From assembly GCA_964478075.1 (NCBI GenBank), contig CAYZGO010000041.1, positions 1 to 18,677 on the forward strand: a stretch of 18,677 nucleotides of DNA, written 5' to 3'. Made by a program: the position numbers and the translations under genes. The stretch's first letter is position 1. Each line of letters begins with the position of its first letter. The notes beneath the pieces were generated by a model. It worked only from the letters and a program-made list of their open reading frames with translations, was not told the origin of the DNA and did not search any database. The stretch is from DAOUEX01 sp034430235. Its GTDB lineage: Bacteria > Chloroflexota > Anaerolineae > UBA2200. This document shows, piece after piece, positions 1 to 7,608 of the stretch.

Positions 1-48
1 GGGCTCATAACCCGGAGGTCGTTGGTTCAAATCCAACCCCCGCTACCA
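1..48 (+). tRNA. tRNA-Met (CAT), initiator type, 3' part only
   Basis: The window opens inside a tRNA at the anticodon stem. Seen: stem GGG, seven-base loop CTCATAA with anticodon CAT, stem CCC; T arm GTTGG / loop TTCAAAT / CCAAC at 21-37; 3' acceptor strand CCCCGCT at 38-44, discriminator A at 45 and encoded CCA at 46-48. Three consecutive G:C pairs under the anticodon loop are the established hallmark of initiator tRNA-fMet, and the sequence closely follows bacterial fMet genes. The D arm and the 5' acceptor strand lie outside the window, so the diagnostic 1-72 mismatch cannot be checked. An integrase gene follows 93 bp downstream, so this 3' end is a likely attachment site. Confidence 0.9.
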
Positions 49-50
49 AT

Positions 51-117
51 GAAATCAACCGTTCTTCGGGTATTATGAAACTCAACCGTAGAACGTAGCT
101 TAAAGTGTTCTTCGGGT
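51..117. repeat. Short direct repeats between tRNA and integrase (possible integrase arm sites)
   Basis: Two pairs of direct repeats fill most of the 93 bp between the tRNA and the integrase. TCAACCGT, preceded by GAAA or GAAAC, occurs at 55-62 and 82-89. The 11-mer GTTCTTCGGGT occurs at 61-71 and again at 107-117. Tyrosine integrases of tRNA-integrated elements commonly bind short arm-type repeats beside the attachment core, so such a role is plausible. It is an inference from position only. Confidence 0.4.
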
Positions 118-141
118 CTATTAAGGCGGTGCCCCAATGAT

Positions 142-1194
142 ATGGCGAATAACCATAACCGCTTCTCGGACCGCAGGCTGGAACTTAAGGGTAAGACATA
201 CTCGGGTGGGAAACGAAATGTATCCTTCGGCAGACCTACCCGAGTAATATTAAATCCTTTAAGTCATTCCAAAAATCCCTCAGGAACAGGAGACCTCTGG
301 GCTCTGCTGGACAACTACCTGCGATGGCACCAGGTAGAGAATCACTCTCCACTAACCGTACGAGACTACCAAGATGAGCTTGGTGCCTTTCTTCGTTCTT
401 TAGAGAATAGAGAACACTCACTTAAGGCCCAAGACGTAACACCCTTTGACATCATGGTTTTTCTGGAGGAACGAAAGAATCGCGGGCAGGCTCCAGCTAC
501 TCTCAAACGCACTTATGGCAATCTATTAGCGTGGTTCAACTGGATGATTCGCTGGGACTTCCTTTCCAGCAATCCTGTACGTAAGGTCTCCCGGCCTAAA
601 GAGCCGAAAGTAAAGAAGGGCTTTCTTGCTCCCGAGCATATCAGAAGCATCCTTGAGCTTTGCCCGCAGGAACAATTTCAGGGTGCTCGTCGTAGAGCCA
701 TGTTCCTACTACTTCTCACTACAGGGATGCGCCTCATGGAGCTTGCTGGTCTCAAACTTGAGGACTTAAACTGGGATGGTAAGTTCATACGAGTTATAGG
801 CAAAGGTTCGAAAGAGAGAGTGGTGCCCTTTCACCGCGAAGCTCAACATGCTATGTGGCGTTATCTGACTTATAGGAGGGATGACCATCCTTGCGTCTGG
901 GTGACTGAAGAGCGACGTCCTATGGGGTATTATGGGGTTCAACAGGATCTCCACAGAATATTCGAGCGAGCCGGGCTACGTGGAAAGCTCCAAGATGCCG
1001 TTCACATCTTCAGACGCACCTGGGCTGTGAATGCCCTTCGCCAAGGGATGGGACTGAAGTTTGTCCAAGTCATTGGCGGATGGGAAAGCGTGCAGGTTCT
1101 TGAGGGATATGTACGTGCTCTGGAGGCAGATGACGCTCTAGATGCCTTCAAAGACTTCGATCCCTACTTTGATCCGTATCACCGTTCTCAATAA
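142..1194 (+). CDS. Tyrosine recombinase / integrase
   Basis: A 350-residue site-specific recombinase of the phage integrase (XerC/D-like) family. An N-terminal extension of about 50 residues precedes a SAM-like core-binding domain (about 52-150) and the catalytic domain (about 163-330). Visible active-site residues are R197 in TGMRLMEL, K221 or K224 in the GKGSKER beta-hairpin, H288 and R291 in HIFRR, W314 in IGGW at the second-histidine position, and nucleophile Y323 in EGYVRA. The set is complete, so the enzyme is probably active. No strong Shine-Dalgarno precedes the ATG, so the exact start is uncertain. The gene reads away from a tRNA 3' end 93 bp upstream, as in elements integrated in tRNA genes. 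No excisionase is visible beside it. A chromosomal XerC/D role cannot be excluded, but the location argues for an integrative element. Confidence 0.9.
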   Translation: MANNHNRFSDRRLELKGKTYSGGKRNVSFGRPTRVILNPLSHSKNPSGTGDLWALLDNYLRWHQVENHSPLTVRDYQDELGAFLRSLENREHSLKAQDVTPFDIMVFLEERKNRGQAPATLKRTYGNLLAWFNWMIRWDFLSSNPVRKVSRPKEPKVKKGFLAPEHIRSILELCPQEQFQGARRRAMFLLLLTTGMRLMELAGLKLEDLNWDGKFIRVIGKGSKERVVPFHREAQHAMWRYLTYRRDDHPCVWVTEERRPMGYYGVQQDLHRIFERAGLRGKLQDAVHIFRRTWAVNALRQGMGLKFVQVIGGWESVQVLEGYVRALEADDALDAFKDFDPYFDPYHRSQ

Positions 1195-1473
1195 TAGCAT
1201 TGCGAAATCGAGGCATCTCTGGTATGAAAACGACGAGCCGAGAATCACTTGCCTGCATTTCACCAAGGATTAGGAGTAGTATGCAAGACTCGCTCTATAC
1301 TCATCGTTGCCCAGTAAAACCGGACAGAATAATTTTACCATCCGCAGATTCAACGACACGGCCTTTGTTTATCGATTTAGGTTTTACCCTATCTGCCCTA
1401 ACTCATTCTGCTATGAGCAATAGCTTCGACCTGCACAAATCAAGCGATTGTCACCCAACATCAGCCTCAATTG
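1195..1473. other. Convergent intergenic region between integrase and molybdoenzyme
   Basis: The integrase and the molybdoenzyme end towards each other across 279 bp. I see no convincing gene, no iron-sulfur subunit remnant and no strong terminator. A 34-codon open stretch without a start codon lies on the minus strand at 1301-1402, and a weak five-pair stem at GCTAT/ATAGC lies near 1410-1430; neither is persuasive. Confidence 0.4.
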
Positions 1474-4101
1474 TTACATGCCTCCTTCAACCAAAGTATC
1501 AAAACGCAGTCCGGAAGCCGGAGCATATTCTCTTTCAAACGCCTTGGGATATTCCTTTCGCCACGCATCCATTTCCTCCCCGCTGAGTTTTTGCACCTCA
1601 ACCAGATAGCCACTGGTAGCCATACCCGCACAATTTTTTGAGGTTATGTTATACGGGCTTATCAAGTTGATGGCACCTCCTCTATCAAGTTCTCCGGGAA
1701 TTATCGGGTCAACCCTGGCTCCGTGGTCCATATATACCACCCCTGGCATTATCCTTTCCCAGACTATAGCACCGCCGAGGACGGTGCCCCTCTCGTTGAA
1801 AACCTTGACGATGTCTCCGTCCTTGATACCCCTTTTTTCCGCGTCTTTCGGGTTAATCCATAGAGGCTCATACATGTAGCCGTCCCAACCCTTTACTTTA
1901 CATGTCGGCACTTCCCTTGTCCACGCGATATCATCGCACTGAGCGTGAACTCTCCATCTACCATGGTTGGATATGATGAGCAGAGGGTACTCCTTAGCTC
2001 TTTTGCCGGAGAGCCTTTCATCGTGGCTCTCTCCCTTTTCAATCCACTTAGGCGTCGGAGGCCTTTCCTGGTCATCAGGGAAATGCTCGGCTAATCTGGC
2101 AGAATAGAACTCCAGTTTGCCTGAGGGCGTTTTCAACGGATTAGCCTCAGGGTCTTTGTAAAAATTTATCAGGCCAGCCGGTATTTCCTTCCAATCCGGC
2201 ACAGTCGGGATGACGTAGTATCCCTTTTTGTTGAGCTCTTCCCAGCTAACGAAATCTTGCATGTTTAAACCTTCATAGCCGAATTTTATCCATTCCTTAA
2301 CGGTTCTGCCCTCCGTATAAGCCTCGTACATTCCTAGCTTTTTGGCTATCTCGCCGACTATCTCATAGTCGCTCTTGGACTCTCCTACTGGCCTGATACA
2401 CTGGCCTTCCAGCATTATGGAATCAAGCGGGACTGACCAGGCGGTCGCGGCTATATCCTCTTCCTCTAATTTGGTATTAGCCGGGAGGATAATATCGGCC
2501 AGCAGGCAATCGTTCTCAAGCCAAGGGTGCTGGGCGATAACACATTCTATCTTCGGGTCTCTCATGGCTTCTATCGTCTTGTTCCCCCAGTTCCAGCAGG
2601 TGAGCCGACAGGGGGTGTCAGTCCACATCATATGGATTTCAGAACCGCCCTCTTCTCTGGGTATAGGATACGTGTATTTCACGAACTGGTCTTCCACTGG
2701 CGCCATGAATTGTGAGCTGCCCCAAGAAGTGACCGGCGGATTAAGAATGGCTTCCTGGATAAGGGTCTTGGGAATAATCTGTTTCGTGTTGACCCGCCAT
2801 CGTTCTCCGCGCCACGCATGCCAGAGGCTGCTGGACCAGGTCCTTGCCGCGTTTCTGGGCAGACCGTCAAAATAGTGGTACTGGTGAATTCCCGGTTTAC
2901 CCAACCCCCGCATACCCAGTAATAAGACCTCCAGCCTGGCGGGTTCATGCGCGTACGGTCCCCTCTGGCCGGAACCTCCCCAGTAATGGACTATTGATGT
3001 AATTTTTTTAGCGAACTCTCTGGCCAGCGCCTTAATTGTCCATATCGGGACGCCACACTTTGGAGAAGCCCAGTCAGGAGTCTTGGGAACACCATCTTCC
3101 CTACCCAGGACATAGTCTTCGAACCTGTCATAGCCCACCGTGTGCGTCGCCACATATTCCTTATCGTAGGTCCCTTCGGTCATCCAGACGTAGGCTATAG
3201 CCAGGTGCAGCGCCGCATCCGTATTGGGTAGCACCGGTATCCATTTATCGGCATGGACGGCGGCGGCGTAGTTCAGGTCGGGGCAGATATATACCTGCTT
3301 TATGCCGGCCTCCGACCACCAGAAAAGGGCCTGGCTGGGAAATTGCCCGGAGAAGCCCCAGGGTGTGGTTTCCAGGTCAGCCCCCCAGAACAGGAGCATG
3401 TCACAGTTCTTAGAAATATCCTTGAAACAATTATGCGCAGGGGCCATTGTACCCACATCCATGGTTCCCCATACATGCTGTGACCCCCAATACCACCCTT
3501 CCCAGCTATCCGGATTCCTGACCTGTAAGGTATAACCCCCCATCTTCTCAAGAAGCAGCATGGAACAGCCATGAGGACCGTGTACGGTCTTTGTCTCGCC
3601 ATGTCCATCACCCTGCAAAAGTATGGCATAGGGCCCATATTTTTGGTGTATCCTCTTTATCTCACTGGCTATTATATCGGTAGCCTCGTCCCAGGAGATT
3701 CTCTTGAACTTGCTAACTCCCCTGTTTTGCGGGTTTCTCTCGCCATTGGGGTCCCAGTCAACTCTCTTTAAGGGATACCTAATCCGGTTAGGAGAGTAAG
3801 TTCGTTTTTTGTAGGCTAACATGTAGGGAGCCGGCTGTGATTTCAAAATCGGTTCAAACGTCTTGCCGTTCCTTTCTATCTTCCAGGGGCCAATTTCCTC
3901 CCGGGTGTATTTAGAATCATAGTGCAGCGGTCTAATCCTGACTATTTTACCGTTTTTCACATCCACCGCAGACGGACATGAAGCGATGGCAAAAGCGCCG
4001 AGGCCGAGCGCTTTTATGAATGTTTTCTCTGGCTCCTGAACTATCTCTCCGGTATGCTTATCCTCACGGCGAACTCTCGCTTTCTTTTTTTTATCTGACA
4101 T
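1474..4101 (-). CDS. Molybdopterin oxidoreductase, pyrogallol-phloroglucinol transhydroxylase large-subunit-like (AthL-like)
   Basis: This 875-residue DMSO reductase-family protein carries a bis-MGD molybdenum cofactor. Its length equals that recalled for Pelobacter acidigallici AthL and it shares recalled signature stretches: APY near 91, DPNGERNPQ at 117-125, RISWDEATDI at 134-143 and NPDSWEGW at 196-203. AthL uses a serine ligand to Mo flanked by Asp and Trp, and here D198-S199-W200 is intact. H167 (GDGHG) sits where the AthL catalytic His lies. The C-terminal dinucleotide-binding domain (about 700-835) is present. The N-terminus has one Cys (C42) and no four-Cys motif, so no [4Fe-4S] cluster is expected in this subunit, as in AthL. 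AthL works with AthS, a three-cluster ferredoxin-like subunit, but none is encoded on either side. There is no clear Tat signal, so it is probably cytoplasmic. The ATG follows GGGGAG at an 8-base spacing. The substrate is unproven; hydroxylated aromatics are the best guess. Confidence 0.85.
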   Translation of the reverse strand: MSDKKKKARVRREDKHTGEIVQEPEKTFIKALGLGAFAIASCPSAVDVKNGKIVRIRPLHYDSKYTREEIGPWKIERNGKTFEPILKSQPAPYMLAYKKRTYSPNRIRYPLKRVDWDPNGERNPQNRGVSKFKRISWDEATDIIASEIKRIHQKYGPYAILLQGDGHGETKTVHGPHGCSMLLLEKMGGYTLQVRNPDSWEGWYWGSQHVWGTMDVGTMAPAHNCFKDISKNCDMLLFWGADLETTPWGFSGQFPSQALFWWSEAGIKQVYICPDLNYAAAVHADKWIPVLPNTDAALHLAIAYVWMTEGTYDKEYVATHTVGYDRFEDYVLGREDGVPKTPDWASPKCGVPIWTIKALAREFAKKITSIVHYWGGSGQRGPYAHEPARLEVLLLGMRGLGKPGIHQYHYFDGLPRNAARTWSSSLWHAWRGERWRVNTKQIIPKTLIQEAILNPPVTSWGSSQFMAPVEDQFVKYTYPIPREEGGSEIHMMWTDTPCRLTCWNWGNKTIEAMRDPKIECVIAQHPWLENDCLLADIILPANTKLEEEDIAATAWSVPLDSIMLEGQCIRPVGESKSDYEIVGEIAKKLGMYEAYTEGRTVKEWIKFGYEGLNMQDFVSWEELNKKGYYVIPTVPDWKEIPAGLINFYKDPEANPLKTPSGKLEFYSARLAEHFPDDQERPPTPKWIEKGESHDERLSGKRAKEYPLLIISNHGRWRVHAQCDDIAWTREVPTCKVKGWDGYMYEPLWINPKDAEKRGIKDGDIVKVFNERGTVLGGAIVWERIMPGVVYMDHGARVDPIIPGELDRGGAINLISPYNITSKNCAGMATSGYLVEVQKLSGEEMDAWRKEYPKAFEREYAPASGLRFDTLVEGGM

Positions 4102-4456
4102 TTTAGTTACTCTCCCCTAAGGGTTTAAGGTGTTTTTTAGTTATTATTAACTTGCGTTTTGTGACCTCTCCAAACCATATGGCCAGGGTTGCTCGCTGCT
4201 ATCATACTCAACTTACTTACTGTCATACCAGCATTTTAGCATAAAGAGGACGCTAAGGTTCCTTGTAAGGGCTTTCCAAAGGATGGTAGTATAAAACTCC
4301 TATTTGGTGCTAGAAGCAAACTCCCTTCACATCATCCTATAAAGGCAAAAGAGTGAAGGAAAAGCCTACCCATAATTAACTGACACGCCATCATACAAAA
4401 TGGACTAATGTTCAACTACTCAATAATGCCTCTCCCAAAGGCGCGGGAGTGGTTAC
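4102..4456. other. 355-bp intergenic region upstream of the molybdoenzyme
   Basis: No gene is supported in this stretch. It must hold the promoter of the leftward molybdoenzyme gene. The best candidate is an extended -10 (TG-C-TAAAAT read on the minus strand, core at 4233-4238) without a recognisable -35, about 130 bp before the start codon. An imperfect hairpin after the neighbouring lipoprotein gene is at 4429-4452 and is listed separately. Confidence 0.4.
4429..4452 (-). terminator. Imperfect stem-loop after the arylsulfotransferase-like gene
   Basis: CCTCTCCC (4429-4436) and GGGAGTGG (4445-4452) form an eight-pair stem with one mismatch around an eight-base loop, starting 4 bases after the TAG stop of the upstream gene. 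On the minus strand the following bases contain no strong T run, so intrinsic termination is only a possibility. Confidence 0.3.
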
Positions 4457-6022
4457 CTATCTCTGTATACTAATCCTGTCCGCCTTATAGAAACTACGGC
4501 CCTGTATCCCCTGTTTTGTACTCAGTATCTCTGTTTCAATTGCCTCTTTTAGTCTAAGTTGCCAGACTATTTCCCCCTCGGTGGTAACTTCAGCTATCCT
4601 TGGCTCCACAACCAGGGTATTGCCATTCGGTAATCTGTTAGCATCTCTGACACCCTGTGGTAATCCTGGGGGCCACATGAATTTCCAAACAATCTTGCCC
4701 GTCTTTAGGTCAATCTCTACCGCCGCATAAGAACTTATTGATGCGGCAAGCTCGGGGGGACGTCTATGTGACCCGGAGAGTAGATTGCCATTGGGAAGAA
4801 GTTCCGGGCCGTGTTGATAGTCAAGAAGACCTTCCCCAAGAGTCCTGACAACTTCTCCTTTGGGGTTGACTTCAACCACGAAGTTGAAATTCCTCGGGCT
4901 GATGAGCGTGTTGCCGTTCGGCAGCCTAGTGACGGCGTTGGTGTGAGTCCAGCCCTCGTCATAAATACTATTGTAGGGAGGTTTATCAAAATAGTCTTTG
5001 GCATACCATTGCCAAACAATCTCTCCTTTTGGATTTACCTCCGTCACCTGGGCATCATCCTTCTGGTCCTCGCCACCAAAGACAAAAATGGTGTTACCAT
5101 TCGGCAGCCGGTCGACGTCATGGGATATTTTTCGGATCTCGTATGACCAGACGACATCACCTCCACGATTAATCTCATAGACACCCTTTTGTGGTGAAAC
5201 AAATAGTATGTTATTGTTCGGTAGCAATTCGACAGCGAATCCTGGATTCATTCCAGCTTGCGGATGGATGTTTTGCCTCAAATTTTCTGGAACCAGGTAT
5301 TGCCAAACAATCTCCCCACGCATATTTACTTCTATTATCCTGGGCCTCGAAAGAATGTGGTTGTCTGAAAATAGTGTGGTGCCAGGCCACGCCTTATCAG
5401 ACTGATAAATATCAACCTGTAAGTCTGGATCCACAGTTCCTCGGGTCATTGGTGTAGGTGTTGCCGTTACACAGGTTACCCGTTTGTTCTCATTGCCGCT
5501 TTTATCTGTTGCAGTTAGAGCAAAATAGTACTTTGTTCCCACTTCAAGTCCCGTCACTTGACAGGTATTAGTGGAAATGACTGTTATTTTCTGAGATGGT
5601 GTCATACCTTTAGCATCTAATATTTCTGCCTTGTTTACATATACGTTATAGTGGCTGAAGTCTTCCGCAGTGCTCTTGCCCCAGCTGAGGTTTACTATCC
5701 CATCATAAGCATCAACTGCAACTAAGCCGGTGATTGCCGATGGGGGTGTTGCCTCTATGGGTGTGGGTGTGGGTATGTCTACGGGCAGTGTTGGCGTGAT
5801 TGGCTGAGTTGGCGTCGTTATCACCTCCTCTTCCGGCAGTGTTGCCTCTTCCTCCTCGGTGAGTGCTTGGGTAGGTTCTGTAGAAGGCGTGGGTGCGGTT
5901 GGCGTAGGTGTTTCTGCCGGCGTTGGTTGACCGCAGCTGGCAAGGAGCATTGCTGCCAGTGCCAGAGTAATGAGTAGACACAGTAGCAACCGTGCTGGTA
6001 ATGGCGGTTTATTCACTCTCAA
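4457..6022 (-). CDS. Exported lipoprotein with FN3 domain and arylsulfotransferase (ASST)-like beta-propeller
   Basis: A 521-residue exported protein. From the chosen TTG start it has a basic signal peptide ending in lipobox LLASC (lipid Cys30), a Thr/Pro-rich linker (about 34-94), a fibronectin type III domain (about 97-187) and a propeller of the arylsulfotransferase family with repeated LPNGN-type motifs and VxWQ strands. E. coli-type ASST uses His252, His356, Arg374 and His436. The same pattern appears here as H301 (SHDVDRLPNG), H360 (WTHTNAV), R377 (SPRNF) and H404 (YQHGPELLPNG), so transfer of sulfate between phenols is possible, though not shown. The start at 6022 is preferred because GGAG lies 8 bases upstream and it gives a normal signal peptide. 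The frame is open to a TTG at 6070 (537 residues) with weaker support, and a GTG at 6016 is a third option. A near-consensus promoter lies about 90 bp upstream, so this is probably a separate transcription unit. Confidence 0.8.
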   Translation of the reverse strand: MRVNKPPLPARLLLCLLITLALAAMLLASCGQPTPAETPTPTAPTPSTEPTQALTEEEEATLPEEEVITTPTQPITPTLPVDIPTPTPIEATPPSAITGLVAVDAYDGIVNLSWGKSTAEDFSHYNVYVNKAEILDAKGMTPSQKITVISTNTCQVTGLEVGTKYYFALTATDKSGNENKRVTCVTATPTPMTRGTVDPDLQVDIYQSDKAWPGTTLFSDNHILSRPRIIEVNMRGEIVWQYLVPENLRQNIHPQAGMNPGFAVELLPNNNILFVSPQKGVYEINRGGDVVWSYEIRKISHDVDRLPNGNTIFVFGGEDQKDDAQVTEVNPKGEIVWQWYAKDYFDKPPYNSIYDEGWTHTNAVTRLPNGNTLISPRNFNFVVEVNPKGEVVRTLGEGLLDYQHGPELLPNGNLLSGSHRRPPELAASISSYAAVEIDLKTGKIVWKFMWPPGLPQGVRDANRLPNGNTLVVEPRIAEVTTEGEIVWQLRLKEAIETEILSTKQGIQGRSFYKADRISIQR

Positions 6023-6030
6023 GCCATATA

Positions 6031-6034
6031 CTCC
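6031..6034 (-). promoter_or_regulatory. Shine-Dalgarno deciding the start of the ASST-like lipoprotein
   Basis: GGAG on the minus strand with an 8-base spacer to the TTG at 6022. It supports an internal start that gives a compact lipoprotein signal peptide instead of the longer open frame. Confidence 0.45.
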
Positions 6035-6113
6035 ATGCTGTCTATGTTCAAATGTTTTTATTTGCGGCAAGGTGCCGCCTGTTCTTCTTCAGTATTAGTC
6101 CTAGTCTTATACT

Positions 6114-6141
6114 ATTATATACAGTTGTGGACTTTTGTCAA
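6114..6141 (-). promoter_or_regulatory. Near-consensus sigma70-type promoter
   Basis: On the minus strand TTGACA (6136-6141) and TATAAT (6114-6119) both match the consensus perfectly, separated by 16 bases. Transcription would start near 6107 and read into the ASST-like lipoprotein, giving a leader of about 85 bases. No obvious operator palindrome overlaps it. Confidence 0.75.
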
Positions 6142-6239
6142 TCAGAATTGACAACTGGCAGGCAGTTCGCACTATCTTCGGCCAGGAGCTTATGGTTAAA
6201 AATCTATCCACTTTGAACAAACCGCTAGATCGTGTAACG

Positions 6240-6262
6240 GCGACAGTCTGTAAATCTGTCGC
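6240..6262 (-). terminator. Perfect 7-bp stem-loop just after the RES gene
   Basis: GCGACAG (6240-6246) and CTGTCGC (6256-6262) form a perfect seven-pair stem with a nine-base loop. It begins 5 bases after the TGA stop of the RES gene. No T run follows on either strand, so it may protect the 3' end or terminate weakly, or be incidental. Confidence 0.35.
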
Positions 6263-6267
6263 TAGCT

Positions 6268-7443
6268 TCAAGCGATAGTTCGTCTTTCAACATCATAAAG
6301 AGCTAATATGTAAGGCTTCCACTTACGTTCTGTAGCACCTTTATCACAACAGTCATCATTTTCTACGAACAGAACACAAGAGATTCCCGACGGGTTGATA
6401 GCACTAGGGTATATTATTCCTTCGAATTGAATCTCATCAAACTTATAAGCATGTCTTATATACTCAGTAAATACTTGTGTAGGCACGTATTCTATATGAG
6501 CTTTATCGTCTTTTTCAACCGGCTTTCTAAGTTCTTCAACGAAAGCAGACAAGAACATAATTGTCGGACGCAAATAGCCTCGATGCTCATCAAAAATACT
6601 GGGTACATCTGGCAAAGATGTCAAATCTAATACGATTAGTTCTCGTAGTGGTTTGAACTTGCCAATAGTGGCGACGGAGTGCCTATTTTTCTTAGGTTTA
6701 TAAGTTTCTTGAATCGCCGTATCAATGTCGAATGAACCATAAAACATTGGAATGCCTGCGGGACTCATTCTATTAGGATATACTGCTAATTTAGTAGGAG
6801 GAGGACCTAGTTCAGATGCGGTTGATAAAGTAAGATCAGGGTCGTGGATTCTTACTCTATAGATAGTATCCGCTGTTATTAAGGTTCTGATTAATTCCAA
6901 TTCCGAGATCTCTTTCCCTAGTCGATCTAAGAACTTGGATGGGAGTATATCAAAGTAGAAGCGCTCATTCTCATCCAGGCTGAAGAAATACCTTCGGTGA
7001 TGTTTTACCTCCTCAACGAAGAGAGCCCAACCGGATAACATTGGGTCGGCGGTTCTATAGTCTTTCTTGACCCATTGCTCGTCTACAAATGCCTGCATCA
7101 TAGCTTCTAGTACATCTGGGTTTGCATCAAGTTCGATTTCATCATAAAACAATTCATAAGAGTCTTTAACAGGCCATACATATTCTCCGTCCTCGACAGG
7201 AACTCCTTCATCATCTGGGTTTCCCCATTCTGTTGATATACAGTCGCGTATATATTCAATAACTTCATCTATATCCGCGGCAATAGGTACAGATGATTCT
7301 TTGCCGCAGAAGTCGCATTTAGGTGATTCTGCATTGCCTTCAATGAATCCCTTAATACACTCATCACCAAAACAATCGGAACATACGTGTTTATCACCTA
7401 TAGGATAGTAGTGTAAATCGCCGTCTTTAGTTAGTAGTCCCAT
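6268..7443 (-). CDS. HEPN/RES N-terminal plus RES domain protein (toxin-like)
   Basis: The first part, with CxxC pairs C21/C24 and C43/C46 (391-residue numbering), resembles the HEPN/RES N-terminal domain, with a zinc-knuckle-like start followed by an acidic helical region. The second part (about 190-391) is a RES domain. R196/R198 lie in YRVRIHD, R225 in NRMSPAGIP, Y235 in FYGS and E246 in IQE, matching the conserved Arg, Tyr and Glu of RES toxins. RES toxins of the Xre-RES and MbcT type degrade or transfer NAD+ by ADP-ribosyltransferase-like chemistry, so an NAD+-targeting toxin or defence role is plausible. No Xre/MbcA-type antitoxin lies next to it. The ATG at 7443 is chosen; the frame is open to a TTG at 7461, and GGAG lies 12 bases before the ATG. 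Composition is lower in G+C than its neighbours: 23 of 60 bases from 6301 against 35 of 60 from 10021. This suggests transfer. Confidence 0.8.
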   Translation of the reverse strand: MGLLTKDGDLHYYPIGDKHVCSDCFGDECIKGFIEGNAESPKCDFCGKESSVPIAADIDEVIEYIRDCISTEWGNPDDEGVPVEDGEYVWPVKDSYELFYDEIELDANPDVLEAMMQAFVDEQWVKKDYRTADPMLSGWALFVEEVKHHRRYFFSLDENERFYFDILPSKFLDRLGKEISELELIRTLITADTIYRVRIHDPDLTLSTASELGPPPTKLAVYPNRMSPAGIPMFYGSFDIDTAIQETYKPKKNRHSVATIGKFKPLRELIVLDLTSLPDVPSIFDEHRGYLRPTIMFLSAFVEELRKPVEKDDKAHIEYVPTQVFTEYIRHAYKFDEIQFEGIIYPSAINPSGISCVLFVENDDCCDKGATERKWKPYILALYDVERRTIA

Positions 7444-7478
7444 AACCTTATTATACTCCAAATGTTAATATGGGGATC

Positions 7479-7508
7479 TTTATATGGACTGAAAGTAAGA
7501 TTCAGCAA
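7479..7508 (-). promoter_or_regulatory. Possible promoter of the RES gene
   Basis: On the minus strand TATAAA (7479-7484, five of six) lies 18 bases after TTGCTG (7503-7508, three of six). The -10 is 35 bases before the ATG. The match is weak, but the position is sensible for an independently expressed gene. Confidence 0.3.
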
Positions 7509-7608
7509 AGCGCTAGAAAGCGCAATCAGGGACAGAATGGACTTCTCTCACCCGGTTGAACGATTTGAGTGAATGTGTCAGAAGGCAAACTTGAATTAAA
7601 CAGAGCAG

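Noticed and set aside
1301..1402. Short minus-strand open stretch with coding-like translation (ADRVKPKSINKGRVVE)
   Set aside because: It has no start codon, 34 codons only, and no family match I can name; it could be chance or a tiny remnant.
1200..1586. Plus-strand open frame after the integrase
   Set aside because: It overlaps the 3' end of the molybdoenzyme on the other strand and its translation has low-complexity Ser/Thr/Pro character with no recognisable domain.
4233..4261. Possible extended -10 promoter for the molybdoenzyme
   Set aside because: There is no -35 match and the distance to the start is long; mentioned only in the intergenic entry.
5712..5981. Open frame rich in His/Thr on the minus strand
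   Set aside because: It is an out-of-frame reading of the Thr/Pro linker of the lipoprotein gene.
7510..7523. Small hairpin GCGCT-AGAA-AGCGC
   Set aside because: A five-pair stem without a T run, between genes, is within chance expectation and has no clear role.
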